This document shows, in pieces, positions 25,736 through 38,300 of a DNA stretch of 64,000 nt; the stretch's first letter is position 1; each line of letters opens with the position of its first letter. The notes beneath the pieces were generated by a model. That model searched no databases. It saw only the letters and a list, made by a program, of their open reading frames with translations, and was not told the origin of the DNA. The DNA comes from Echinometra lucunter (lineage: Eukaryota; Echinodermata; Echinoidea; Camarodonta; Echinometridae), in NCBI GenBank assembly GCA_029962745.1, contig CM057157.1, positions 32,159,828-32,223,827 on the forward strand, given 5' to 3'. The position numbers and the translations under genes were made by a program.

Positions 25736-26679
25736 ACGAAATTATGAAATTCATGTTTATTTTTAAAGTTAGGGTTCAGATTTTGTTCATTTTCCAAACT
25801 TCCGTACAAATCCAAAAGTTTGTACAGGAGTCAGTGGGTGTGTGTGTGTGAGAATGTGCGCTTAATTCCCACACAAGGAAGATTATACCGTAGAAATGGT
25901 CATGCTATATAATTCTTTCATTTTACCCTATATAACGTATGGATTAGAGGTTTGGGGTGCTGTTTGTAAGACAACTCTGAATCCTAATGCTAATGCTTCC
26001 AATGGCTCGAGTAATTACTTTCAAAGGTACGAGATATCACTCTGCTCCTTTATTCTATGACCTTAAAGTGCTAGATATTTTCAGAGAATATCTCATCTCT
26101 CGCAATAAGCCGTGATCACTGAAACATTACGGGTATATGCTTCAATGATCACAGAAATGTCAGAAAATAGGTATTAGTGTGCGTAATGGGTCAGAACTAT
26201 TCATGCATGAATGATCATGATTTGTAACTACAGGCAAATCAAATGTTATTTGATATACAATTTAGTATATTTTATTTCAACTTACAGGAATTTTCGACTT
26301 GAAGCATGGTTTATATTCTCCTTTTATAGAGTGGTTTATGTGCAGTGTACAAATAATTCTTGGATACACTGTAGATCCCGTAGAGTTGAAATGTTCAGCA
26401 ATGTTTTCTCCTATCATATATTTTTTATACAGAGTTAAGTTTACCGGGCATGTTAGCTGTTCCTCATTAAGAATTGAAATTGCTAAGAGTTACTTCGTTA
26501 CAAACTTTGATCCTTCAAGTGATTACACAATGGTAATTTTTTTTTTTTTTTTTTTTATATATGATCGAGAATAGAATTCTAAGAAGAATAACATTAAAAA
26601 TATGATGATTTTCATTCGAAATCATAGCATTTTGGCTAATTTTCTCATAAAAAGAGTTGACCAAAAATTGAGTATGAGG
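25736..26679. other. Non-coding DNA, no gene recognised
   Basis: AT-rich DNA upstream of the truncated LINE. It contains a T-only tract near 26539-26556 and a short (GT)n at about 25838. No supportable gene or element is seen. Confidence 0.45.
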
Positions 26680-26831
26680 TATGACGTAAAAGTGGGTACC
26701 CAGCTTCGCGCATTGCAGTTGTGGTGCGCGCTAGACTGTACAAAATGTATTATACCTTGCGCGCATTTTGCTAGAATTGCGCGACAAGGTACCCACTTTG
26801 ACGTCATTTTGACGTCGAAGTGGGTACCCAG
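26680..26831. repeat. Inverted repeat with GTGGGTACCCA and TGACGTC arms
   Basis: Arms ATGACGTAAAAGTGGGTACC (26680 on) and GGTACCCACTTTGACGTCAT (26789-26807) are inverted copies. They enclose GCGCGC-rich DNA (about 26705-26785). A third, directly repeated arm, GACGTCGAAGTGGGTACCCA, follows at 26811-26830. This looks like a MITE-like hairpin with one arm duplicated. Confidence 0.75.
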
Positions 26832-27649
26832 TTGGAACTGGGTCACAGCTGAGAGGTCAAAAATATCCTGAAATCTTACCACATTTGGGGGTTTCCTTGG
26901 CAACACGACTTTTTAAAAAACTTGAGGCAAATGATTTTCTGCTAATAAAATCATGCTCTTTTAAATGAACTAACATTGTTTCAGCATTGGGTACCCCCTT
27001 TCAAACTTCTCTATTATGCAAATCAATCATTCTCCGAACTCGCGCGCCCGCATCTTCTGATTTTACAGGCGTCGCAATTCCACGGCTGGCCAACCTCCAC
27101 CTATTGCGGTGTTATGTGTTAATAGAAATTGCATGATAGGCGTGGCGTGGGATCCATCATAATTATGCATGAGCAGTGCGTCTATCAGTGATATTTGCTC
27201 TTTATTAAGGGCAGGTCAGCTACTGATCGTACGTAAAGTATTTGTCTTTTTTTATTACAAACTATTCCACTTTTAATACTTCCTTATATCATTTAAACTA
27301 CCTCTGAATTCATTATAATCCTTCCAGGAATTGCAAGCTTATATGATTATTTTGTTATGACAGTATCTAATTAAGAAAGAAGAAGAAAGGAAGGAAAAGG
27401 AACAAAATTGTATTCTTCAATGAAACATTTTTTATTCTCAGGTTTAACACATGAAAGCTCTTTTCATGGCATTACAATGCATCAGTGTTAATGAAATCTA
27501 TACCCTCGTGTCGATTTAAATACATTATCTTTGGCGTTTATCAATTTTCTTTGACATTTTGTGTGTAACATTGATCTATGGTCTAGTGTATTTTGAAATT
27601 TACGAAATCGGTAACAAATAGTATGCAAGTCGTTTGTATACATTTCTTA

Positions 27650-27652
<3 letters not shown>

Positions 27653-27683
<31 letters not shown>
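27653..27683. repeat. Poly(T) tract
   Basis: A run of about 30 T with few or no interruptions; possibly the reverse-strand tail of a retroposed copy, although no body could be identified. Confidence 0.85.
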
Positions 27684-27685
<2 letters not shown>

Positions 27686-27793
27686 CGAACAGTACGTGTT
27701 TGTTTGTGTATTGGCATTCGTGGTTCAACCGAACCGAATGTACGGTTTTGAATTTCAAACCTGCTTGTATGCTTATAGACCGGTCGAACGTAA

Positions 27794-27798
<5 letters not shown>

Positions 27799-27845
<47 letters not shown>
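27799..27845. repeat. (AT)n microsatellite
   Basis: About 46 bases of uninterrupted alternating AT. Confidence 0.95.
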
Positions 27846-27846
<1 letters not shown>

Positions 27847-28380
27847 CTTCATATATCATAGGAATTTCATGGTCCACAACGATTCGCATTATGCGAGAAT
27901 AAATAATCAATCCTCAACTGGGATAGTAGGCCTAACTATCATATTTTTAATATCTTTCTAAATGCTTTATGAATGGGAGTATCTAATCATATCTCAAATC
28001 TCATTTAGTCAAGCTTTTCCTTTTTTGTTATTTAAATGTATATCCACACAAGCTTGAAATACGAAAATATCACGCAGATCATTCATATCCAGTATTTACT
28101 AGTCATTCTAAGCGAGTAGCTATTGTACGTACAAGTTTTATTGGCATAATTGTACTTCGTTCTCGCCTTTCTAATTTGTATGTGAAAAGATTTCACTTAT
28201 ACTTGTTTTGGGGTGTTTTTTTTAATGTTTTTTTTTTTTTTTTTGGGGGGGGGGGGATGGTCGGGCTCTGCTCTATTGCACCCAGCTATAACTGACCAAG
28301 ATGGGTCTAATCGTTTTCGTAGCTGTATTTTACATTGAAATCGTTTACGCACTAGCACCACATACACACACGAACACACC

Positions 28381-28381
<1 letters not shown>

Positions 28382-28413
<32 letters not shown>
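28382..28413. repeat. (CA)n microsatellite
   Basis: CA dinucleotide run immediately 5' of the LINE head-and-tail remnant. Confidence 0.9.
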
Positions 28414-28415
<2 letters not shown>

Positions 28416-28490
28416 CTGCACCACCACGTGCCCACCCGCGGTTGATCCTCCTCCAAATTTCCGGTACTTTACATTTTCATATCAGTTCTG

Positions 28491-29095
28491 ATGGAGTCTC
28501 ACGCTTTTACTCCTGATATACTGAATAACAATACACACGATAGCAAATACTACACACCCCAAGAATTTAATAATGAGTTTCATAATAATCCAAACAATAT
28601 TTCACTTTTACATGCAAATATAAGAAGTCTGAACAAAATTTTTGAATATTTTGAAAACCTCTTACACTCCCTAAACAACTTTCCATTTTCCGTTATTGGC
28701 ATAACCGAGACATGGCTACATGAAAATTCTCCAGATATGTTTAATTTACCAAATTATAAGTTAATTAGGGCTGATCGAAAAGGAAGACATTAAAAATATT
28801 CGATCTGAATACTATTCAAGTAGCAATCATTATGTTTAAGTATATCAATAACCAACTTCCTCCGTCCTTTAATGATATGTTTAGGTTCAATAGCTCTATC
28901 CATTCCTACCCTACTCCCATATCTGGAAATCTCCATCTTACAAACCCTAAATTATCAATAGCCCACAAATCTATTAGACATCATGGTCCGGATATTTGGA
29001 ATAATTTTTCTGATAATATTTATGTATACTTATATGATTTATATTGTATTATTTGAACGCAGAAATAAAAGCAAACAAACAAACAAAACAAACAA
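28491..29095 (+). mobile_element. LINE remnant: endonuclease head joined to polyprotein tail
   Basis: The frame 28491-28793 reads as the start of a LINE endonuclease: 'ISLLHANIRSLNKIFEYFEN' and 'FSVIGITETWLHE' with the catalytic ETW. The frame stops at 28793. The next frame, 28832-29056, is the far C-terminus of such a polyprotein ('MFKYINNQLPPSFNDMF', 'HSYPTPISGNLHL', 'KSIRHHGPDIWNNF'). It is followed by AATAAAAGC and an (AAAC)n-rich tail to 29095. The whole central part, about 700 codons, is absent. It lies in transporter territory, antisense to the gene and 124 bp past its stop codon. Confidence 0.72.
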
Positions 29096-29218
29096 AGGTC
29101 TAAGCTTTATATACGACAGAATTTTATGCTTATAAAGTAAACCAGGCATTCGACTTTGGATGATTATTCTTTGGATGACAATTCACAATCATATTGATTT
29201 CCAATGGTCTTCTTCAAT

Positions 29219-29358
29219 TCAATCTTCTGAGGAAGTATGCCCTTGTAGTCGATTATCAAAATAGAAGTACATGGAAAATGCGAGGCAAGGTATGGCGACA
29301 AAGAACCCAGCGATAAGAAAGATGGTTTTGAAAGAGCCGAGAATCTCGTAAAGAAAAC
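29219..29358 (-). CDS. SLC16-like gene, last coding exon (TM12, C-terminus, stop)
   Basis: The acceptor is TTTTCATTCCAG before 29358, and TGA is at 29221-29219. The exon encodes the last split Gly and residues 415-459: GFLYEILGSF, one hydrophobic helix, then a short polar tail ending HTSSED. The 'G-x-L-Y-x-x-x-G-S' entry to the last helix is typical of SLC16 and fits the phase-1 donor of exon 3, although the intron between them is 8.2 kb. No AATAAA is visible on the minus strand in the 125 bp before the antisense LINE remnant that ends at 29095. The nearest AATAAA I see is at 28142-28137. Confidence 0.8.
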
Positions 29359-32300
29359 CTGGAATGAAAATAAAAGATAAAAACATTAAAGTTCAGTAGA
29401 AAAAATATATAGTAAAAGGTAATAAAAGGAGGTTGAAACATGTGATTACACGAGAGACGAGAGATACCAGAGAGAGAAACAAGAAATCGACTAAAAAAGG
29501 TTGCTTTTCAGCAAGTATTTGGACAGTGTACCCCCAAAGTATATAACGGATCGACGCCCCTACTCCACTGGTTATCTCTAGCACATTTCTGACTCTGAAA
29601 TATAAGTGTGGGGTGAGGCCAGCAAATTCATAAAATTCAGAGAATAAAATAAGTGCCGTGTCGAGATTGAAAATATAAAAACATAGACGTGACTTAAAAA
29701 AAGAAGAAGAAACGCACATGCTATTACTGTGTATTACTTGGTATCAATAAAGGGTGACATCCCTTATCAATACCTATGCTTAGACAGGAAGGAATTTTCT
29801 TTCCTCAAGCATTTGCTCGATGTTTTCAAAGTTGCTTACTTAGCAGCTGACGCTTTTACTTGCGTGGACATGATGATAATTACCAGTCGTTATTTTCTGC
29901 ATTTTGAACTTGCCTCACTTTCTTTTTAAAGCTTGTAGAAAATTGGCTTCGGTTCAATCAACCATAAAGCTGCTGGTTTTGTTACATTTAATCTTTCTTT
30001 GCCACAAACTGGCATAAGCAGTTAACTCGCCACACGTGCCGATCCACACAATCATGGGTAAAAATAAACAGCATCCGCCGTGTATACTACAGGTTTTGCA
30101 CAATAACCTACTTTCGGTCTTTATAATCAGCTACAAGATAATCACTCAATTATCTCTATGTACACTGCAAACGGTTAATGAAACCTGAGAATATTGGTAT
30201 AAATCCATCACTTGAGAAATACATTGTTGCACAGGCATGAAATTTAAATGGCAGATAGTGAGTAGGTCAAATCGCTCTTTGAAGCTTGTTCGCAAAAACA
30301 GAGGAGGAGAAATACCTTTGACAAGGCTTACATCTCGGTGCGCAAACCACTCTTTGAAAATTTGATCTGGGCCCCGTCTTCCAAAGAGTTGCGATTGATT
30401 CAAATCGATCGCAACTATGAGAATGATCTCAACTGTGAACTAAAGAGATAGGAGTTGAGATCATTCTCAAAGTTGCGATCGATTTGAATGATGGCCCTGA
30501 TGTTGGAGCGCACAACCCTTTTGCAAACTTTAAATTGTAAACAATACCAACTATCACTGACCACATTTATTCTACAAGAGTGGAAGGGGGGGGGGCGGAA
30601 GGGTCCCAGCTTTTTTTTTTTTGGGGGGGGGGGGGCAAACACTCTTGGGGGCCCACCTAAAACCTCTATTGGGGCCACCTCAAATGCTTACTACCAGCAT
30701 ACAACCCTACCCCGCTCCCTCCCCCCCCCCCCCAACAAGCACATTTCTCTCCCTTTTATACATATTTCTGTGTATAAAAGGGCAAGTCTAGAATTTTTTA
30801 AATTAAGAAAATAAAGAAGAAACTTTGCTTTATTCTATCACTGTTATCCCATCATGTCTCATCATTGGTGCAGAAACATGATCATTTGTTCACCGCTGGT
30901 AGCATGGTAGGATGGCGTGAGAGGTTAGAGACCGGGTATGACAATGGGAGGGTTATGAATGGCGTACGGGCACATTTTCGCGATGGGGCCGACACCCTCT
31001 GCCCGAAAAGTAACTCTTCAGTTTCATTCACAACTTTGTCGGCGCGAGCAGAGCGAGCGCGCAAATTTTTTACAATTTTTGTGGTGAAAATGTACAGATA
31101 TTTCATATTCCGGCTCTGCCAGTTATGAGAAAATACGGGCGCCCTAATGCCAATATATGAAGATTAATGGGGAGGCCAGCTTGTGGCGCCTTTGGTAGAC
31201 AGGGTTTCTTTATTATCAAGAAATTCCACTTCTATTAAAATGCAACTCGGAAACGCTGCGCCCAGTTGAAAAATTTTAGTTTATGAAATGTTGTTTGGGG
31301 GATTAAAAACATTCTCTTATCCCTTTAGAGAGAAAAACCCATGCCCAACGGTATTTTATTGAAATGCCCCCTCTTTTGCAGAGAGATGCACCTGTCCCGT
31401 CACTCCGCCCTTTTTAAAGTCTATGAGAAGCGTTTTCATTTATCTACGAGGGAGCGTAGCGACCGAGCAAAGAAATAGAACGTGGATGCCATGTAATTAA
31501 GAGCAAAGGAAAGCTCATATTACATAATTTCAAATCAAAATAAATTTTTATTGTCTTACGAGGGAGCCCCACTGAGGGGGCAAAACAGATTTTTGCAATT
31601 TCGCAAGCAAGAAAATTCAGATTATTTTGTGCTAAAAACTTGTATCTCTCAAGGTTTGAAAGTTATTCGTATTATACTCTAAATTATGGTGTTATGAATC
31701 CATATAGGGGGCAAAGATGATCCCCCCCCCCCCCTCCTTGGTAGGGAGAAAATCTGTCCCTTTCTTTTGTCCCCAATATTGTAGACAGGGGATAGGCCTA
31801 CACTGCTCCAGTGCTACTATCTATATGCATGTGCATAATTATATAATGAATGTAGAGACAATGTGAGAAAATTTAGGTGTTAGAATTAACCTACTCTTTT
31901 ACACGAAAGCTGATCGCAATACTGCAAATTATCTTGTGTGTGTGTGGGGGGGGGGGGCAAAATAATCCCCCCGAAATGAAGCAAGCATCTGCCCTTTTTC
32001 ATAAATGATAGTCAGAATTTCTAAATACTGAGAAACATTGCATCTAATTACTATACAAGGGTGCGAAGCGACCGAGTAAGAAAATTTTTATTTTGGAATG
32101 CCGACAGTTTGCATTTTAGAGCACTAATCATGCTAACATGCTTATTTTATATCACTGTATATAATTCAAATTTTCCTTTTTTTTTTCTTCCGAGGGGGCC
32201 GGGGGGGGGGGGGAATCGATTCCCCCCTCTCTTGACTGATGGGTTGGTTGGTTGGTTGGTTTTATTCACGATAAAGATTATAATACAAATAAAAATACAC

Positions 32301-35300
32301 GTATGAACAAAGGATTATATAACAATATTTAAATATGACAATGAATATTATACAAAAGAAAGAAAATTATATCGTTGGGATGACCCGCTTCAGATTAATT
32401 ATACATAGTCCATCTGTTCTTCCTCGGGGTCCCTGAAAGGGGGGGGGGGGGACCCCAACTGCCCCCCCCCCCCCCCGGCCCCCGCTTCCGGCGCCTTTGG
32501 TCCTAGGTATGTGGCATTTGTTCTGTTTTTTCTTTACAAGAAATTCTTTGTGTTTTATATGTGATCTCTGATGATGCGAAAAATCTCCAGAGGGGCTTGG
32601 TCCGTACGAGCATAGAGAAGTCCTACTATTGCAAGATTTATTTTTTTGGATGACTGATGTTAGATGAAGGGTTTTGATGTTTCAAAGAGGAGTGGGGGGG
32701 GGGGGGGTTGTCACTTTGAACAAGGGACCTTGATTTTCGCAGGGTTGATTTGGTGCCGTTTGGAAATAAACGGGTTTGGATTGAGCGCCTTTCTGAGATC
32801 CTGATTTCTAATATACCGATATGTTATGAATATATACGGACCTTTCATTTGTGATTAATCTAATTGGAATTTAAAAATTATAATCATGAAAATGCTTTCA
32901 TTATTCTGTAATGCAACATGTCTCTTCTCCTTCTCATCTTTATTTTTCTTTTCACTTTTGTTTTTTGTTTTGTTTTTTGGAATTTTTGTCTGCTTGCTTC
33001 TCCAATGGTTTGCTCATAATTTTTACTCGTAAAATGATAATTTAAAAAAAATACATGAAAAGGAAGAAGGAAGGAAAGAAAAAGAAAAGAGAGGAAAAAG
33101 AAAAAGGGGAAAGGAAACGTTATTTGTATATAGTACTACGATGTAATTTGTACGAGGCACTAAGTATTAATTACTAATTTCTTTATTTTTGTAATGTTGT
33201 GATTATTGTTTACACTGTATCCCTTAATTTCATATATCTTTGGTAGCTTTTTTATATTAAGTGTTTGTTAAACACTGTGAAAAGTTTTGTTTTATTCTGT
33301 TATATTCTCTGAAAATTTTGGTATACCCTGTTATTTCCTGTTATATTTTGTACTAATTTTGTTATATTCTGAGAAAATTGAGAACAATCCAATATGTTTG
33401 GATTTCAAACAATAAACTTTTAAATTTGCCTGACATCAGAGGCAGCGCCAGTGTATTTTTATGGGGGTGGGGGGGGGGGGTGTATTTTTCTGGTTTTTAA
33501 CCTTGGCCATCAGGTGAGTTTATTAACATTTTAAATGAACAGGTAGAGCTATTATAGTTGTTTGACCCTCTTCCGGGATACTCTTCTTCCTTGTTCTTCT
33601 TATTCTCCTTTTTGAATTGTTTATCACTTGAAAAATCATAGAGGGCGCCCCTGACCCCAGAAGCGCCTCCCCGCCTGACATAGCAGAAGTCATAGACATA
33701 GAATTTACTTGTTAACATAGCTTATAGAGCCCTAGTAAATGCTCATTTGAGGTATTTGGCCCATTCTAACATTCTAACAAATTGTTTGAACCCCCCCCCC
33801 CAAAAAAAAAAAAGGTCCGGGCTAGTAACTGCTTGAGTACGTACTTTAGCATACAGTATTTATGTTTTTGCTAGGTAGGCCTATAGTTTTGACTTAAAAG
33901 CAAATGTTAGTTTTATAGGTACGGCCAATGTATAAATGTGAGTTATCTATTGATGGAGCAGGTTAAATTGATTATATGAAAGAGAAAACAAACTCAAGCA
34001 AAGAGAAAATTCTCCCTATAAAAAAAATGCAGATCAACGAGGATTGTGTCACTCCCCCCCCCCCCCCACAAGTAATATCGTGAGGGTAGCCCCCTTTTAA
34101 CCCACAAGGAGAATATTTGACTAAAACAGCACATTAAAAAAAATGATGACCGTTTACTTTTCCCCATGCTTGTTTGACACAATTCTGGAGTAAAAAAAAA
34201 GGTACGACTAAAAAGGCCGAAGTTGTTGTGGTTTTTTTTTCGCAGATACATATCTGATATTTTAGCTGAAGCAACTAGTTCAAACATATACACTTGGGTG
34301 TCGATTTGTGTTCATGGTTGGGGGGTGATTGATGCTGAATATCCTTGGCCGAGGAGCAATGCGACCAAGTGGGGTTCAAATGTAAAGGATCGACTAAGCG
34401 AAAGAGCACAGAAATAGGGACATCACGAAAGCATTTTGAAGGGGGTGGGGTGTAAGACATATATTGCTGACAGTTTCGCTGCATTCCTAGTCTAATCTCC
34501 CGTTCCTCTCATAAATTTTTATCAAACAAAATCGGAGAGGTAAGTTTGAGGTAGATCCTAATATTTTAATGGAATAATGTTTAGGGGCCTCTAAGCTTCT
34601 TCTTTTCTTGAGTTGACATATTTTTTAGAGCATGACATCACATCATTTATATTCATAGTGCGACCGAGCGAAGCGAGCGAGCCAAAAATTCCAGGTTTTA
34701 GCTATGAAAGAAATGTTATTTTTTCATCAAAATACACTCTAGGAATATAAGATATTTGAATGATATATTTCTCAACCTCGCTTCCAAATATGACTATTTC
34801 AGCACCTCGCTGGTCCAATATTTGTTTTTCGTCCAAACCATCATGTTTCTGTATAATACAAGCGAGCGAAGCGAGCAAGGAAAACACACTCTTTTGACGA
34901 TAAAGTATTATTTCGTAGTCAAAATACACAATAGGCCTATGATAATATTTGAATGGTATATTTAGTCACCTCGCTGCCAAATGCCTTTATTCTGGCACCT
35001 GGCTGGTCTATTTTCTGATGTTCTAAACCACTCTGTTTCAAAATATTACGAGCGAGCCATGCGAGATAGGGGAAAACACACTTTTTTGGCGATAAAGTAT
35101 AATTTTGTCATCAGAAAACACTATAGGCCTAAGTAAATTCGCTTGCATGCCTGATTCGTTTGCCTTTCCAAACTATTCTGTATCTAAATGTTAAACGAGT
35201 GAGTGCGAGTGCAGCGAGCGAGGAAAAATTTACACTCTTTGATAGCCTCAAAGATATCTAATATATTTGATCACCTAACTGGCATATATGACGCTTTTTG

Positions 35301-38300
35301 GCTCGACGCTTGTCATCCAAAACCATTCTGTTTCTATGAGCGAGCGAAGTGAGCTACCTACCAAAACTCTCTTTTCTTTAAAACGTAGAATTACCATCAA
35401 CGTAAACTAGATGGTTTTGATGATGTACATCTTCCTTCAGCTGTTCAGAATTTGAGGATGGTTGGACACCTTGCTTTAAAAATATTATGATATGCGGACA
35501 TGTTGCTAAGGGAATAAGAGCCCGGTGTCGTCACTCTATATTCAAAGGTGTAACCATGATCATTCGGCAACCCAGAATCTGTCCCCTATTTCGCCGTGTT
35601 TCAAGTACATTTTGAGACATTTTTACCCCTATTAGGCAAAAAACGGGTACAAATTGGCATTAAAAAACACCCCTAATTCGCATTCCAAGTACACTTTTAC
35701 TAAACCATCCCTTTCAATTCACGTCTGAGTAAAACAAACAAACAAAAAAACCACCCCCCAAAAAAACCAGAAAATTTCAACAAGGACCAGACCCCCCCCC
35801 CCCTTTTTTTCAATTTCGAGTAGAGGACTACAAGCTCAGAAACACCTTTTTTTTCATTTTTGAGTACAAGCTCATGAAAACAACCCGTTTTTCAAAATCG
35901 CGAACATGCTCAAAAAAGACCCCCTTTTTACGCGAAATTTCGAACGATCATGCGTACACGAAGTCAATACAGAGTGACAACAACGGGAATAAGAGTGCTT
36001 GCCTCCTCGAAAATCTTATTTCTAATTTTTGTGAGCGAACGTAGCCAGCGAGTGAGAAAGGTTGATTCTTTTTTTTTTTTAATATTGAGAACAGGTTCTC
36101 GTGTTACTCCAATCTCATGATTTTAGTATCGGCATCCTCCTTTCTCATGTTTGATAAATAGGAAAAGGCTATTGGTCACTGGCCATTATCTCATGAAATA
36201 TCTTCTGTTTTAGGTCTTTTTGCTGTTCGACTTCTTGTTGTTATATTACTAACATTTTATGGCTAGATACTAGATAGAAAGACAAGATGCAAACCTGTTT
36301 AATTTCATACGAAACCAGCATTGATTAAGATACTTAAAATAGTACAAAAGAGTATACCACTGAATAGAGAGACAAGCTGCCAACCGATTTCCATACATTA
36401 CCGTATGTTGGACCTATGACAAGTTCAGCTGACTGAGCTAAGTTTGAAGCTAAGCTAACTTTAATTAATTTCAATTTTAATATCGATTTGCCTTTTATCG
36501 TCTGTTGAGAGCGGGGAGGGCGTTGGCTGTTCATGATGCATTATAGATAACGTCCTCTTGTCTCTCAACAGATGATATACCATGTATACGGTATGGTATT
36601 CTTATCAAGCTGATTTGTAATTATGATGTAACCCATGCCTTTTCCCCTGGAACTATTGTTTCTAAGTCCATACAAATTATGTGTATATGTCTGTATTAAT
36701 TTCATGATTGTTACTGATCTGTATGTTCTTTTCATTGTATCAGAATCCAACCTTATGCTTTGCATGGGTCGCAATAGGGCTATTATAACGGGTGTCCTAG
36801 AAAAAGAGGAACGGTGGATTTTCATTACTTTACCTTCAAAAAGAATGTTATTTGTCTACATCATTGGGTAAAGCATCCTCTACCGAAGAGAATGATACCA
36901 AGATCATTGAATTTGGTGAAGTATTTCTGATTCAATGCCCGTTTCTTAAAATACAGTCATTTTCAAATTCTGGCGACCGATGAGAGAAGAATTGCGCCGA
37001 GATGGCCTTTCATAATGAATGTGGGGAGCCCATTGATACATGTGAATAACAAAACATGCCATATGAAAGGCCATTCCAAACACAATTTTACTCCCCCCCC
37101 CCCCCCAAAAAAAAAAAAAAAAAAAACACCACAAAAAACGACAAACAACCCAAAAACCATGCGAAATTTGAAAATAACTGTATTTCAAGAAACGACATAG
37201 AATCAAAATTACTTCACCAAATTTAAGGATCTTGGTATCATTCTCCTTGGTAGAGGATGCTTTACCCACTGGTGTAAAAAAACAAAACATAAATCTACTT
37301 GTTGAAGGTAAAGTACTGAAAATTTGCCGTTCCGCTTTTTCTGGGACACCCGGTATATGAAAAATGAAGCTAATAATGAATTCCTTTCAATTATTATTAT
37401 TACATGTATTATTTTTTTTTTTGGGGGGGGGGGGGAGGGGGGATGATAATACAGGCCATCCCCCTACCCAAAATATTGGGGGATATATCCCTCATCCCCC
37501 CCCCCCCGATCGACACCCATTCATTTACATATAAATAGTAGGTCCTTGTTTTCAGAAAGCAATCTACCTACCTGCAAGAGTTCCTGATATCAGGAACACT
37601 CCTCCATAAATGAGATTGGAAAGGGCTGTGGCCAAGGGAAAGTTTCCTCTCTCAACTTTTATAGATATGGCAGCATAGAAAGCAGAAAACGCACTGTACA
37701 ATCCAAAGCCCACAAAGAAAGAACAAACTAAGAGGTACAGCAGTGATGAATTGATGGGATGCGCTAAAAGTGCGATTGCTGATACTGCGAGGTTGACGGG
37801 ATACATGTGAGGTGACAAGCGTGGGTATTTGTACAGGATTGCTATGAGTATTAACCGACCAACGAAACCTCCTAAAGAACCTGCCATGACAAGATATGCT
37901 GCTTTCTTCTCAGTCATACCCACTGACAGACCATAAGACACACAAAAAGTGATCCAAATAGCGAAGCTTACTTCGCCTAAGAATTGACATGGAAGGAACA
38001 GAAAAGTAAAAACACGCTCCTTCTTCAGCAAATCTATAAAGAAGATTGATGAAACAAAATCTGAGATGTAGTTCCATGATGATTTAGAATTCTGTATCAA
38101 TCCTTCTTGTTTATCCTCATGCGTCGCAAGGTTTCGCAGAGAGATTTTGTCATTTTGACTGCATCCATCTTGTAACGGCGTTCGTTCCTCATCGTCTGTC
38201 TTTTGAGGCTTACGTTTCTTTTTAGTTCTTTTGTAACGACGAGGAGGTCTCATTGTAGCTCCAATAGCTGTCTGGAAAAATAAGATACCACTTAAACACA

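Noticed and set aside
36946..37290. 114-codon minus frame
   Set aside because: It lies entirely in the foldback element and reads through A/C homopolymers.
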